A stretch of 64,000 nucleotides of DNA. Source: Luteitalea pratensis (lineage in GTDB: Bacteria > Acidobacteriota > Vicinamibacteria > Vicinamibacterales > Vicinamibacteraceae). Position 1 is the stretch's first letter, and the number at the start of each line of letters is the position of its first letter. The position numbers and the translations under genes were made by a program. The DNA is taken from contig NZ_CP015136.1 of NCBI RefSeq assembly GCF_001618865.1, forward strand, positions 2,515,001 through 2,579,000, given 5' to 3'. The notes under the pieces were generated by a model. It had not been told where the DNA came from and made no database searches. It worked only from the letters and a program-made list of their open reading frames with translations. Of this stretch, positions 44,628-54,446 are shown in pieces.

Positions 44628-46343
44628 TCATTCGTTCAAGCTGAGCGCCACCGAGGGCTCGCCGGCGGCCGGCATCACGGGCTGGCCGTCCGTGCGGCGC
44701 CAGAGTCGAGCGACGCGGAATGTCGCAGCGAGGGTCAGCAGCACGCCGATCGTCGTCAGCGCACTCCAGCGTTCCGCGCTCGCGAGAATGGTCGATCCCA
44801 ACACCACCGCCGGTACCCCAAGCACGGGCAGGGCCCGCGCCGACTCGCTCGGGATCGCATCGTCGACGAGTGCCAATGTGCCGAGCGTGAGGACGATCAA
44901 CTCGGCGAGCCCAAGCGCAAGTGCGAGTCCGACGATGGCGTGTGTGACAGCGGCGTCGGCACCCAGGAGGCTCCACCAGAGTGGCGACATCAACAGGACC
45001 GGAAGGCCGACGATGAACCAGGTTGCGAGCGCCACGCCTGATTCATACGGTGCGCGGATGCCGTTCCAGGCGACGGCGAACAGCCAGGTTGCGTTGTTGT
45101 CGGCTTCGCGGCGCAACGCCGCTCGTCCGCCGGCCGCCACGCTGACAACGACGAGCGCCTGGATCGACAACACGACGAGGTTCGCATCAGCGAGGGAGGC
45201 ACCTCGCCGAGGTTCCTGGAGGAAGCCGACAGCTCCAGCGGCCAGGCCTCCTGCCAGGCCCACGGCAAGCAGGAGGCGATGCCGCTGGCTCCGCAGCAGC
45301 GTCCGCCACGCGAAAGTTGCGCCGGCACGAGTCTCCGGGCGCGGTGCCACGCTGCGCCACAGGTGCCATGCAAACGCCCGCGTGCCCCTGGTCCCGCGGG
45401 CTCCAAGGACCGGCGCCTCGAGGCGCCGCCGATTGTTCCAGAACAGCACCGACGCCAGGAAGAGACAGAGGCCGGGCACGGCAACCGCAGTGCGACGCGC
45501 TGATCCCTTCGCATGCCCCAGAGCCATCCGATACTGATCGAGTACTGTCGCCGCGCGCGCCCTGAGGCGTCTGGGCAGCGGTGCGGCAGGCAGGGCCGCG
45601 ACGCGATGTCCGCCCAGTTCCTCGAAGGTGCCCGCCAGGACGACAGCCGGCCACCACCGGGCCGACGGATGTCCATCGCGCAGGGCACGCAACGCAAAGG
45701 TGGGCTGCAGGAAGAACGCCAGCAGGCCAACGACGACGAACGAGGCTTGTGCGGCCGCCGAGATTCGCGCGAACGTCCTGGCGCCGAGCAGTGCAAGCAG
45801 GCCTTCACGCACGGTCAACACGACGAGGAAACCGAGGAGGCCCGAGAGCACGCCGATCGTCAACTGCAGCATCGTGAGCTGCAGGACGAGGAGCCAGTTG
45901 GCGTCGAGCCGGCCGACCGACACGATCGGGTAAATCAGGCTCGGGATGCCATTGAGCAGTAACGCGGCCGCGCCGGCAAACAGCGCCGTCGCCATCCACT
46001 TGGCCTGCACGATTTGGCCGTGCCGCAGCGGCAGGACGCCGAGGATGCTGGCATCGCGCGCGTCGACCGACAAGCGATCCCACTGGACGACCGCCACCAA
46101 CGCCATGATGACCATGGAACCGCCGAAGATCAGGAGCCGATCGGCGAATCCTGCCAGGGCACTGAGACCAGGCACGGGAAATGGCGTCATCACGTACTTG
46201 GATGCGAGTACGACGGTGATGAACAGTCCCGGTGAGAAGAGCAGCGCCGCCGACAGTGCCGCCTGGCGCTCGCCGCCGGCAAGGTCGGTGGATATGTAGC
46301 CGCGGACGAAGTGCCGGACCAGAAGCCGCGTCTGCGCCTGCAT
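44628..46343 (-). CDS. ABC transporter permease (multi-TM)
   Basis: This is a 571-residue hydrophobic protein with about 12-14 membrane segments and no recognisable soluble domain. ILGVLPLRHGQIVQAKWMATALF is the kind of loop found in ABC-2-type permeases. Its start lies 1 bp from the stop of the ATPase gene, so the two form a transporter. Substrate and direction unknown; export is more likely because there is no binding protein. Confidence 0.75.
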   Translation of the reverse strand: MQAQTRLLVRHFVRGYISTDLAGGERQAALSAALLFSPGLFITVVLASKYVMTPFPVPGLSALAGFADRLLIFGGSMVIMALVAVVQWDRLSVDARDASILGVLPLRHGQIVQAKWMATALFAGAAALLLNGIPSLIYPIVSVGRLDANWLLVLQLTMLQLTIGVLSGLLGFLVVLTVREGLLALLGARTFARISAAAQASFVVVGLLAFFLQPTFALRALRDGHPSARWWPAVVLAGTFEELGGHRVAALPAAPLPRRLRARAATVLDQYRMALGHAKGSARRTAVAVPGLCLFLASVLFWNNRRRLEAPVLGARGTRGTRAFAWHLWRSVAPRPETRAGATFAWRTLLRSQRHRLLLAVGLAGGLAAGAVGFLQEPRRGASLADANLVVLSIQALVVVSVAAGGRAALRREADNNATWLFAVAWNGIRAPYESGVALATWFIVGLPVLLMSPLWWSLLGADAAVTHAIVGLALALGLAELIVLTLGTLALVDDAIPSESARALPVLGVPAVVLGSTILASAERWSALTTIGVLLTLAATFRVARLWRRTDGQPVMPAAGEPSVALSLNE

Positions 46344-46344
46344 G

Positions 46345-47115
46345 TCAGGGATGCCTCGTCACGAGGTCGGCGATGTCGCGCGCGGTGCTCTCCGGATCCT
46401 GTCGCAGGACCAGCTGCGCGAACACGTCTTCCAGCGTTGGCTGTGACATCAGCGTGCGCAGTTCCTCCGAGGTGCCTGTCGCCACGCACGCCCCTTGCTG
46501 CAGGACGATGACGCGGGTGCAGAGCCGCTCCACGCTGTCGAGGACGTGCGAGCTGTAGAGAATGGCCTTGCCCTGGCGTGCCAGGGCGGTCACCAGGTGT
46601 CGCATGACCCGGGCCGCCGTCACGTCGAGACCCGATTCGGGCTCGTCGAGCACGAGGACGTCGGGATCGTGCAGCAGCGCGGCGATGAGCAGCACCTTCT
46701 GCTTCATGCCCTTGGAGTAGCCGCTGATGTCCAGTTCGGCCGCATCTGCAATGCCGAACAGGCGGAGCAGGGCGGGCACCTTTTCGGTGACGACCGAGTC
46801 AGGCAGGGCCCGCAACTGCGCCACGAACTCGAGATACTCGCGGCCAGACAAGTAGCCGTAGAGGGCCGGTTCCTCAGGTACGTAACCGAGTCGTTGCCGG
46901 TATGCGACGAGATCCTCGGCGATGTCACGACCCTTGAATGTGACCACCCCGCGCGACGGCGTGAGCAAGCCAGTGACCATGCGAGCCGTGGTGCTCTTAC
47001 CCGAGCCGTTTGCGCCGAGGTAGCCGACGATCTCGCCCGCGCCGACGACGAAACTGACATCGCGGACGGCAGCCGTCCCGCCGTAGAACTTCCACAAGTG
47101 CAGCGCCTCGAGCAT
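46345..47115 (-). CDS. ABC transporter ATP-binding protein
   Basis: This is a 256-residue ATPase of the ABC-2 type. Walker A GANGSGKSTT, Q-loop GYVPEEPALY, signature LDISGYSKGMKQK (divergent from LSGGQ), Walker B VLVLDEPESGLD and switch His in ILYSSH. ATG 47115 is fixed by GGAGG 5 bp upstream; longer upstream codons are repeat DNA. It energises the permease encoded immediately after it. Confidence 0.93.
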   Translation of the reverse strand: MLEALHLWKFYGGTAAVRDVSFVVGAGEIVGYLGANGSGKSTTARMVTGLLTPSRGVVTFKGRDIAEDLVAYRQRLGYVPEEPALYGYLSGREYLEFVAQLRALPDSVVTEKVPALLRLFGIADAAELDISGYSKGMKQKVLLIAALLHDPDVLVLDEPESGLDVTAARVMRHLVTALARQGKAILYSSHVLDSVERLCTRVIVLQQGACVATGTSEELRTLMSQPTLEDVFAQLVLRQDPESTARDIADLVTRHP

Positions 47116-47693
47116 CGCGCCTCCGTGAACGTGGTGACTGTCCTGTTCGACACCGGGAGCGGCGGGAAGTTCCCTTGAGGGGTTCTGACGAACGCCGAAC
47201 GCCGAACGTCGAACGCCGAACGCAGCCCGCGAACGCAGCGGCCCGCGCATCCCGAATCCCGAGTCCCGAATCCCGACTCCCGAATCCCGGCTCTCGATCC
47301 GCGATCCGCGATCCCCGGTCCGCGTCCTGTCGACCTTCGATCAAGGTCGACAGCTACACCACCGTTGGAGGCCGAACGCGGAACGACGACGGATCGGCCA
47401 TGCGTAGGCGTCGAGCTTGCTCGACGCATCCAGGCGATCGCGACGCATAGCTGCCCGCCGACCTGACTTGTCCGCCGTAGCCCTTGGCGAAGGCGGAAGG
47501 TCGACGGCTACGAGTGTGCGGAGGCCGACGGTTGTGCGCTGACGAACGCTGAACGCAGAACGCCGAACGCAGGATCAGCCATGGTACCCGTCGGCAAGGT
47601 CCCGATCCGCGATCCACGTCGTCGTCGACCGTCGACCAAGGTCGACGGCTACACAACGGTGTGGATGTAGGCGTCGAGCATTCTCGACGCGAA
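47116..47693. repeat. mosaic of REP-like palindromes and heptamer arrays
   Basis: No gene. It contains gaacgcc arrays (47189-47225, 47543-47571), tcccgaa/cgatccg repeats (47250-47312), a perfect 11-bp-arm hairpin (47327-47353), GCGTCGAGC palindromes (47408-47427, 47671-47690), a TTGTCCGCCGTAGC hairpin (47468-47497) and a CCGTCGACC palindrome (47629-47648). Confidence 0.85.
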
Positions 47694-50600
47694 TTACCGC
47701 GCGGCCGTGAACTCGTAGGTGCCCGAGGCCAGGGCGTAGACGGCATGTGCCGGTGTCGCGGTCCGAACCGTGACGCCTGTCGCGCCGGCAGCCGCCTTGC
47801 CGCCTTCGGTGACGCTGGCCGCGACCGAGGTCGGCAGGTACAGCGTGGCCGTCGTGTTGGCGGGGACGACGATGCGATAGGTCACCGTCGCGCCGTTGAC
47901 GCGCCATCCGCTCTCGATGCGTCCGTACATCGAGTCGTAGTGGCCTTCGGCCGACGTCACCGCGCCCGTCGGATCGGGTTCCGGCTTGAGGAGGAACGTC
48001 TTGAATCCTGGCGTCTCACGCTGGATGCCCAGCGAGTGCGCGATCATCCATTGGCCGACCGCACCAAACGAGTAGTGGTTGAACGAGTTCATGCTGTTGT
48101 TGCCGCCGAACCCGTTCTCCACGGTGTAACCGTTGAGCCGCTCCCAGATCGTCGTGGCGCCCTGGTCCACCGCGTAGAGCCATGACGGATACGACGCGTT
48201 GAGGAGCAACCCGTACGCCAGGTCACTGTGGCCGGCGTTGGAGAGGGCGGCGCTGATCCATGCGGTGCCGATGAAGCCGGTCATGAGCGCATGGGGTGGC
48301 CTGCGCTGCTTCTCGTCGTCCACATTCTCGCGCGTCACCGCCTCGGCAAGCCGACGCCGCAACACCGGCAACGCATCGTCGTCGAAGAGCCCCATGCCGA
48401 GACCGACCGCGTAGGACGTCTGCGTGTCGGCGAGGCGGAACTGCGGCGGACCGGCCGGCGCCGGCGCGCCGAAGCCGCCCCGGCCAGTCGCGAGCGTACG
48501 CCGCTCGGCATCCAGGAACGTCGCGTTGAAGAACGCGCGACGCTTCTCGTACAACTCCCGATATCGCTTCGCGTCGTCGGTCTTGTTGAGCAGGTCCGCG
48601 ACTTCCGCGACGATGCGGAGGTCGTAGGCGTGGTACGCCGTGGCGAGGAAGGGCGCGCCGAGGATGTTGTTCTGCGGCCCGAGCCAGTCCCCGAGGGCGG
48701 AGTCCGAGGACAACCCCGTCTCCGGATTGATGGTCGACTCGAGGTAGTCGGCGTACGCCTTCATCGCCGGGTAGTGCCGTTCGAGAAGCGTAGTGTCTCC
48801 GTATTGCTGGTACACCTCCCACGGCACGACGATGCCGGCGCTGCCCCAGAGGACACCGCCGAAGCCGCCGCCAATCGGCGCGATGTCGGTGAAACGTCCG
48901 TTCGGCGCCTGCACGTCGCGCATCGCGTGCATGTGGCGGGTCAGGAACTGGTCGGCGTTGGAGACGTACGTCGCGGTGCGGGAGAACACGTTGATGTCCC
49001 CCGACCAGCCCATGCGCTCGTTGCGTTGCGGGCAATCGGTCGGAATCGAGAGGAAGTTGTCGACGTTGGACCACACCAGGTTGGACCACAGTCGATTCAC
49101 CTTCGCACTGGACGTGCGGTAGTCGGCCGTCAGCGAGCGCACCGAACTGATGGCCACGCCCTCCACGGCGTCGAGCGGCAGGCCGCGATCGATGCCTGTG
49201 ATTTCGATGTACTGGAACCCGTGTGACGTGAACCGCGGCTGGATCACCTGCGCGCCAGCCCGGCTCGTATAGACGTCGGTGCTCATGGCGGCGCGGTAGT
49301 TCTCGGTCATGATCATGCCGACGTTGCCGCCCGACGCGGGCAGGTCTGGATACAGCATCTCGGCGTAGCGCAACGTGATCCGGCGCCCGGCCACGCCATG
49401 GGCCAGGCGGATGCGCGGCACGCCGACGATGTTCTGGCCGAGGTCATAGACGAAGACGCCGGGCCGCACTTCCTTCACGCTGCGGGCGGGGAGTGTCTGG
49501 TACACGCCGGCCGTGTCGCCAATCTGGCCGACGAGTGACAGCTTGTCGTAGCGAATCGGTGTGACCGGCCGGCCCCCGAAGCTCACGTCGTCGCCGACGA
49601 AGGCCGTGCCTTCCAGCGGAACGACCACGGCGCGTGTCCAGCGCCGATCGTCGTACGCCGCGGTGCTCCACCCTTCGACGAGTGGCTCCCGCGACGCGTC
49701 GTACACCTCGCCCATGTCGAGGCTGCCGTACCGGACCGGCCCGTCCCCGAAATACCGCCATTGGTCGTTGCTGACGATCGTCTCCGACGAACCGTCGGCA
49801 TACGTCACGTCGAGCTTCGCCAGCAGCGACTGGCGGTCGCCGAAGTGATTCCAGATCGTGCCGAAGCTGAGGAGCCCGCTCCACCAGCCCTCGGAGAGCA
49901 TCGCGCCAATCGCATTGCGGCCCTGGCGCACGAGGGGCGTGACGTCGTAGGTCTGGTACAGGTGGGTGACGTTGTATTGCGTCAACCCGGGATTGAAGTG
50001 GTCGTCGCCGACGCGCGTGCCGTTGACGAAGAGCTCGTAGATGCCCCGCGCCGTGACATGGAGGCGAGCCGCGGCCACCTGCTTGCCTGCCGTGAATGTC
50101 GTCCGCAGCATCGGCGCGGCGTTGCGGCTCGGGTCGCGCACGACGAACGTGCCCTTCGTGCCGCCGCTGACGACGAACTGGCCCGCGTCGATCTTGAATG
50201 TGCCGCCAGCCTTCGCGGCGCTGGAGTAGATGCCCGCGTACGGTGTGCGCGCGAGGTCCTCCTTGAAGAGGACGTTGCCAGGCGAGCGCATGTGGCGCAC
50301 CGTGACGTCACGAAATCGTGCCGTCTGCCCGGCGTCCATCGCAAAGCCGATGTCGCCGAGCAGGCCGAACGCGAGGTAGTCGCCGCCTTGGCCCACCGGG
50401 TTGACGTTGACGGCGTTGGCCGGCGCGCGTGGCCCGAAGCCTCCCGCCGCCGGTGGGGCCGTCGGGCGTGCGTTCGTGAGCGAGGCCTTGCCGTCCACGG
50501 TCACCGTGATCAGCCCGAACGCGCTGCGCAACGAAACGACGTGCTCGGCGTGCGCGTTGCCGGCGTTGATGACATCGGCGGGGATCACGAATGTGTGGAA

Positions 50601-51323
50601 GGGCGTGGACGCGGAGTCGTTGGGACTGTAGCCGGCGCGAACGACGTGCAGTTTCGCGGTCCCATCGGCGGCCGCGTCGATGGCGGCGACGTCGAGCACG
50701 AGACGGATGTAGCTGCCGTCTTTCGGGTTCGCGATGCGGTAGATGTTCTTGTTGGCGTCCATCAGCCGCGAGTCGTTGGCTCCGTACACGAAGCCTGCCC
50801 GGCTGCTTCCGACCGGGATCGTGACCGCGTAGGACAGTTCGAAGATGGCCAGGTACGGCGCGTACAGCACGAGGTCGGTGTCACCGCCGCCGATCCATTG
50901 GGCTCCGCCCCACGCGGGAGATGTGGGGGAGGGGTCCATCAGCCCGGTCTCGAACCATGACGTCGTCTGCAGGCTGCGGCCATCGCCGGTCCACGCGGTG
51001 GCGGTCCATGTGTATCGCGTCGACGCTCGCAGCGCTGCGCCTGCGTACGTGATGCCGAGTGAGCGAGCGTCCTGAACGCGTCCGCTGTCCCACGCCGTCG
51101 CGCCTGCGGGATCGCGGACTTCGAGACGATAGGCGACCTGCGATACCGCGCGTTCTCCCGCAGTCGCGGTCATCTGCCAGCTGAAGCGCGGCTGCGCGAC
51201 GTCGATGCCGAGTGGCGTCGGCCGGTATTCCACCTGCGGCGACTGCAGCGTGACCTCCGCGGCGACGCGAACCGCCGAGCCGAGCAGGATGGCGACGATC
51301 ATGACAGCGACCTTCGTAGGCAT
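47694..51323 (-). CDS. exported alpha-L-rhamnosidase, GH78
   Basis: This is a 1209-residue protein with a signal peptide (VAVMIVAILLGSAVRVAA). It has a fibronectin-like N-terminal domain (LGIDVAQPRFSWQM), jelly-roll domains, and an (alpha/alpha)6 barrel with the GH78 hallmark IPTDCPQRNERMGWSGDI. WGSAGIVVPWEVYQQYGD and ATTIWERLNGY (probable catalytic Glu) follow, then a C-terminal beta-sandwich. It releases L-rhamnose from plant glycosides or pectin. An insert near residues 150-350 (laminin-G/concanavalin-like) makes it longer than the usual 900-1000 residues. Flanked on both sides by REP-like palindromes. Confidence 0.93.
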   Translation of the reverse strand: MPTKVAVMIVAILLGSAVRVAAEVTLQSPQVEYRPTPLGIDVAQPRFSWQMTATAGERAVSQVAYRLEVRDPAGATAWDSGRVQDARSLGITYAGAALRASTRYTWTATAWTGDGRSLQTTSWFETGLMDPSPTSPAWGGAQWIGGGDTDLVLYAPYLAIFELSYAVTIPVGSSRAGFVYGANDSRLMDANKNIYRIANPKDGSYIRLVLDVAAIDAAADGTAKLHVVRAGYSPNDSASTPFHTFVIPADVINAGNAHAEHVVSLRSAFGLITVTVDGKASLTNARPTAPPAAGGFGPRAPANAVNVNPVGQGGDYLAFGLLGDIGFAMDAGQTARFRDVTVRHMRSPGNVLFKEDLARTPYAGIYSSAAKAGGTFKIDAGQFVVSGGTKGTFVVRDPSRNAAPMLRTTFTAGKQVAAARLHVTARGIYELFVNGTRVGDDHFNPGLTQYNVTHLYQTYDVTPLVRQGRNAIGAMLSEGWWSGLLSFGTIWNHFGDRQSLLAKLDVTYADGSSETIVSNDQWRYFGDGPVRYGSLDMGEVYDASREPLVEGWSTAAYDDRRWTRAVVVPLEGTAFVGDDVSFGGRPVTPIRYDKLSLVGQIGDTAGVYQTLPARSVKEVRPGVFVYDLGQNIVGVPRIRLAHGVAGRRITLRYAEMLYPDLPASGGNVGMIMTENYRAAMSTDVYTSRAGAQVIQPRFTSHGFQYIEITGIDRGLPLDAVEGVAISSVRSLTADYRTSSAKVNRLWSNLVWSNVDNFLSIPTDCPQRNERMGWSGDINVFSRTATYVSNADQFLTRHMHAMRDVQAPNGRFTDIAPIGGGFGGVLWGSAGIVVPWEVYQQYGDTTLLERHYPAMKAYADYLESTINPETGLSSDSALGDWLGPQNNILGAPFLATAYHAYDLRIVAEVADLLNKTDDAKRYRELYEKRRAFFNATFLDAERRTLATGRGGFGAPAPAGPPQFRLADTQTSYAVGLGMGLFDDDALPVLRRRLAEAVTRENVDDEKQRRPPHALMTGFIGTAWISAALSNAGHSDLAYGLLLNASYPSWLYAVDQGATTIWERLNGYTVENGFGGNNSMNSFNHYSFGAVGQWMIAHSLGIQRETPGFKTFLLKPEPDPTGAVTSAEGHYDSMYGRIESGWRVNGATVTYRIVVPANTTATLYLPTSVAASVTEGGKAAAGATGVTVRTATPAHAVYALASGTYEFTAAR

Positions 51324-51587
51324 CAGGGGCCACCCGTGTGTAGGCGTCGAGCGTGCTCGACGCTTTCGTTACGGAACGCCGCGCTGGGGACGGCGCGGCG
51401 CTACCTTGCGGCGCCCATCGTCAGCAGTAGGGCCGTCTCTCCGACTTGTCCCGCCGTAGCCTTGGCGAGGGCTGAGCCCGGCAGGTAATGAACGGCGACC
51501 AGTATCCGCCGACACGGCCGGCCAGCGGTTCGTCCCTCGTTCGTCCCACCCTTTTCACGATGTGCCAGTTGACGGCGGGGCGGTGCC
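51324..51587. repeat. REP-like palindromes upstream of the rhamnosidase
   Basis: A GCGTCGAGC-GT-GCTCGACGC palindrome (51344-51363) and a degenerate TTGTCCCGCCGTAGC hairpin (51446-51475) lie between the divergent rhamnosidase and BlaI genes. No gene was seen. Confidence 0.75.
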
Positions 51588-51620
51588 GCGAATATCTTCG
51601 CCATGCGCGAAAAAATTCGC
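51588..51620 (+). promoter_or_regulatory. twin BlaI-type operators
   Basis: Two dyads GCGAA-N4-TTCGC (51588-51601 and 51607-51620) are spaced 19 bp apart and end 25 bp before the BlaI-like start codon. Paired dyads upstream of blaI/mecI-type genes are the normal site of autorepression. Confidence 0.75.
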
Positions 51621-51645
51621 CCACGGCACGGAAGAGCCGCCCCGC

Positions 51646-52038
51646 ATGCCCAACGTCACGTCGATCGACCTGACCCGCCGCGAGAGCCAGATCATGGACA
51701 TCCTGTACCGCCGCCGCCGCGCGACGGTGGAGGAGGTCCGCGCCGACCTGCCCGACGCGCCCGGTCCATCCAGCGTCCGCAAGCTGCTCGAGATCATGAT
51801 CGAGCGCGGCCTGCTCGCCCGCGAGTACGACGGTCCGCGCTTCGTCTATTTCCCGGCAGTGCGGCAGGAGGACGCCAGCAAGTCCGCGCTGCGCCGCCTC
51901 GTGCGGACGTTCTTCGACGATTCGCCCGGCGCCGCCGCCGCGGCCCTCCTCGACATGACCAGGACACCGCTATCGGCCGACGAGTACCGCCGGCTGCGCA
52001 CGCTGCTCGACCGCGCCCGTTCCGAGGGAGAAGAGTGA
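51646..52038 (+). CDS. BlaI/MecI/CopY-family transcriptional repressor
   Basis: This is a 130-residue winged-helix repressor: LTRRESQIMDILYRRRRATVEEVRADLPDAPGPSSVRKLLEIMIERGLL is the DNA-binding domain, followed by the C-terminal dimerisation helices. The stop TGA overlaps the ATG of the M56 gene (TGATG), so they are translated together. Repression would be relieved by cleavage triggered by the M56 sensor. The start at 51646 is supported by GGAAGAG and by the operators just upstream. Confidence 0.92.
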   Translation: MPNVTSIDLTRRESQIMDILYRRRRATVEEVRADLPDAPGPSSVRKLLEIMIERGLLAREYDGPRFVYFPAVRQEDASKSALRRLVRTFFDDSPGAAAAALLDMTRTPLSADEYRRLRTLLDRARSEGEE

Positions 52039-54446
52039 TGACCGCCACGACTGCCGATCCGCTCGTCCTGGCCCTCGCCGGCCTGCTCGTGAAGGCCACG
52101 CTCGTCATCGGGTTGGCCGTGGCCGTCCGCCTTGCCACGGCACGCTGGCTGTCAGCGTCCGGACGTCACCTCGTCATGGCGCTCGCGGTGGTGATGTTGC
52201 TCGCGTTGCCGGTGCTGGCGCTGTTGCTGCCGGCGTGGGCACCACCGGCTCCGGCCGTGCCCTCGACCGCCACCGTCGCCACCACCGGCACTGAGCCGCT
52301 CGACGACTCGACACCGACGTCGTGGTCGGCCATGTCCGCCGGGACCGTGACGAAGGCGGACGTGGACCATGCCGCGGCGCGAGTGGAGGAGACCCCGCTC
52401 ACGCGTGTGCCGTGGGGCGTGGTGCTGCTGCTCGTGCAAGTGTCGGGCACCTTCCTGATGCTGGTGCACCTGGGCCTGCAGCGCTGGCGGGTTCACCAGC
52501 TCGGACGCGCGGCGACTGTCGTCACCGACCCGGCATGGCTCGCGTTGCTCGACGATGGCGCGAGGGCGATCGGCGTCCACCGCACGGTGCGCCTGCTGCG
52601 CAGCCGTCGCGGCACCATGCCGATGACGTTCGGCACCATGCGGCCCGCCATCCTGCTCCCGGCGACGGCCGACACATGGGACGACGAGAGACGCCGCGCC
52701 GTGCTGGTGCACGAACTGGCACACGTGGCGCGCCTCGACTGTCTCGCCCAGTGGGCGGCGTGCGCGATGAGGGCCGTCTACTGGATGCATCCGGCGGCCT
52801 GGTGGCTGGTGTCGCGCCTGCGCCTCGATCGCGAGTTCGCCTGTGACGACCTCGTACTTGCCGCGGGCGCGCCACCGGTCGAGTACGCACGGCACCTGCT
52901 CGACATCGCTTACACGTTCGGCGGTGGCCGTGCGCCGGCGCTGGCGGTCCGGATGGCTCGCCGTTCGCAGCTCGAAGGACGGCTCAGGGCGCTTCTCGAC
53001 GACACCCGTACGCGGCGCGAGCCGTCGCGGCCTGCGCGGGTGGCAACCACGATCGGGGCCTTCGCGGTACTGCTGCCGCTCGCGAGCGTCACAGCCCCTG
53101 TGCCGCGAACGATTGACGAGCGCACCGGCGATGAGATCGTGTCGAGCGACGTGTCCGGCGAGGCGTCACCTTCGCATGTGGTGACGGCCCAGGAGCGCGC
53201 CGTCCAGCGCACGTGGACGGCATCGTCGACGGCCACCGCGACCGTGACGCGTCAGCACGCGTCGCCCATCGCCATGGCGTCCGCGCAGGCGGCGGCGCCG
53301 GCCACAGCGGCGGCCCAGGCTGCCGGCACGAGCGAGACCGGGTGCACCTGGGAGGTGGGCCGCGGTACTGGCGACCTGATGCAACTGTCGATGCGCCATG
53401 GGCGGTCGCAGAACGGACGCAGCGTGCCGATCACGGCGCTCGAGGGGCTCACGTCCGCCCAGTTGGCCTCGGGCGGGCCGATCCGCTTCGTGTTGCGTCG
53501 CGACGCGGGCTCGTTTGGCTTCGAGGGGACGGCGCGTGACGGCGTCGCCGCCGGCGTGTGCAGCTTCACGCCGTCGCCGACGTTCGGGGCCGAGCTCGCG
53601 AAGCGTGGCATCAGCGGCCTGACGCCAGACGATCAGGTGCAGCTGGCGCGCCACGACATCGGCCTCGCGTTCGTCGACGAACTCCGCACCCAGAAGTACG
53701 CCACGCCCTCGGTTGCCGATCTCGTGAAGGCCGGTCAGCACGGCGTGCATGTCGAGTACCTGCGCGGCATGGGCGCGCTCGGGTATTCGACGGGGACGCT
53801 CGAGCCGCTGGTCAAGCTCCGCGACCACGGCGTCACGCCGGACTACGCCAAGGCCCTCGCCTGGTTCGGGTACAGTTCGTTGCCGATCGAGCAGCTGCAG
53901 CGTGCCCGCGATCACGGCGTCACGCCCGACTACCTGCAGGGCCTCCGCGACGGCGGCTTTGGCAGCTTGACGCTGGACCAGGCGATCAACGCGCGCGACC
54001 ATGGGATCACTCCGACCTACGTCAAGGAGATGAAGGCGCTCGGCATCAGCGGCTCCGTCGCCGATCTGGTCAATGCCCGCGATCATGGCATCACGCCCGA
54101 CTTCGTGCAGGGCATGCGCGACAGCGGCTTCAGCGGCTTGTCGCTCGAGGAGTTGATCAACACGCGCGATCACGGCGTCACGCCCGACTACGTCCGCAAG
54201 CTCGTCGACCTCGGGTACAAGAACCTGACCCTCGAGCAACTCCGTCGGCTCAAGGACCACGGCGTGTCGCCGGACTACGTGAGCCAGGTGCAGGCGGCCG
54301 GGTACAAGTCCCTGACGGTCGACGATCTCGTGACGCTGCGGGATCACGCAGTTACCGCCGAACGCATCCGCCAGGCCAACGCCCGCGCGGGCTCGCCGCT
54401 GACGGTGGCCCAGCTGCGCGACGCCGCGTCGAACGGCTGGCGCTGA
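52038..54446 (+). CDS. BlaR1-like M56 metallopeptidase with 29-residue C-terminal repeats
   Basis: This is an 802-residue membrane protein. Several TM segments occur in the first 350 residues and the zinc motif is at about residue 226 (LVHELAHVARLD), with DREFACDD further on. The region after the last TM (~370) is long. From about residue 540 there are eight complete 29-residue repeats (consensus HGVTPDYxxxLxxLGYxxLxLxxLxxARD) plus a partial one, in place of the penicillin-binding domain of BlaR1. The repeats are expected to be outside the cytoplasm and probably form a helical solenoid. Ligand unknown. Confidence 0.88.
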   Translation: MTATTADPLVLALAGLLVKATLVIGLAVAVRLATARWLSASGRHLVMALAVVMLLALPVLALLLPAWAPPAPAVPSTATVATTGTEPLDDSTPTSWSAMSAGTVTKADVDHAAARVEETPLTRVPWGVVLLLVQVSGTFLMLVHLGLQRWRVHQLGRAATVVTDPAWLALLDDGARAIGVHRTVRLLRSRRGTMPMTFGTMRPAILLPATADTWDDERRRAVLVHELAHVARLDCLAQWAACAMRAVYWMHPAAWWLVSRLRLDREFACDDLVLAAGAPPVEYARHLLDIAYTFGGGRAPALAVRMARRSQLEGRLRALLDDTRTRREPSRPARVATTIGAFAVLLPLASVTAPVPRTIDERTGDEIVSSDVSGEASPSHVVTAQERAVQRTWTASSTATATVTRQHASPIAMASAQAAAPATAAAQAAGTSETGCTWEVGRGTGDLMQLSMRHGRSQNGRSVPITALEGLTSAQLASGGPIRFVLRRDAGSFGFEGTARDGVAAGVCSFTPSPTFGAELAKRGISGLTPDDQVQLARHDIGLAFVDELRTQKYATPSVADLVKAGQHGVHVEYLRGMGALGYSTGTLEPLVKLRDHGVTPDYAKALAWFGYSSLPIEQLQRARDHGVTPDYLQGLRDGGFGSLTLDQAINARDHGITPTYVKEMKALGISGSVADLVNARDHGITPDFVQGMRDSGFSGLSLEELINTRDHGVTPDYVRKLVDLGYKNLTLEQLRRLKDHGVSPDYVSQVQAAGYKSLTVDDLVTLRDHAVTAERIRQANARAGSPLTVAQLRDAASNGWR

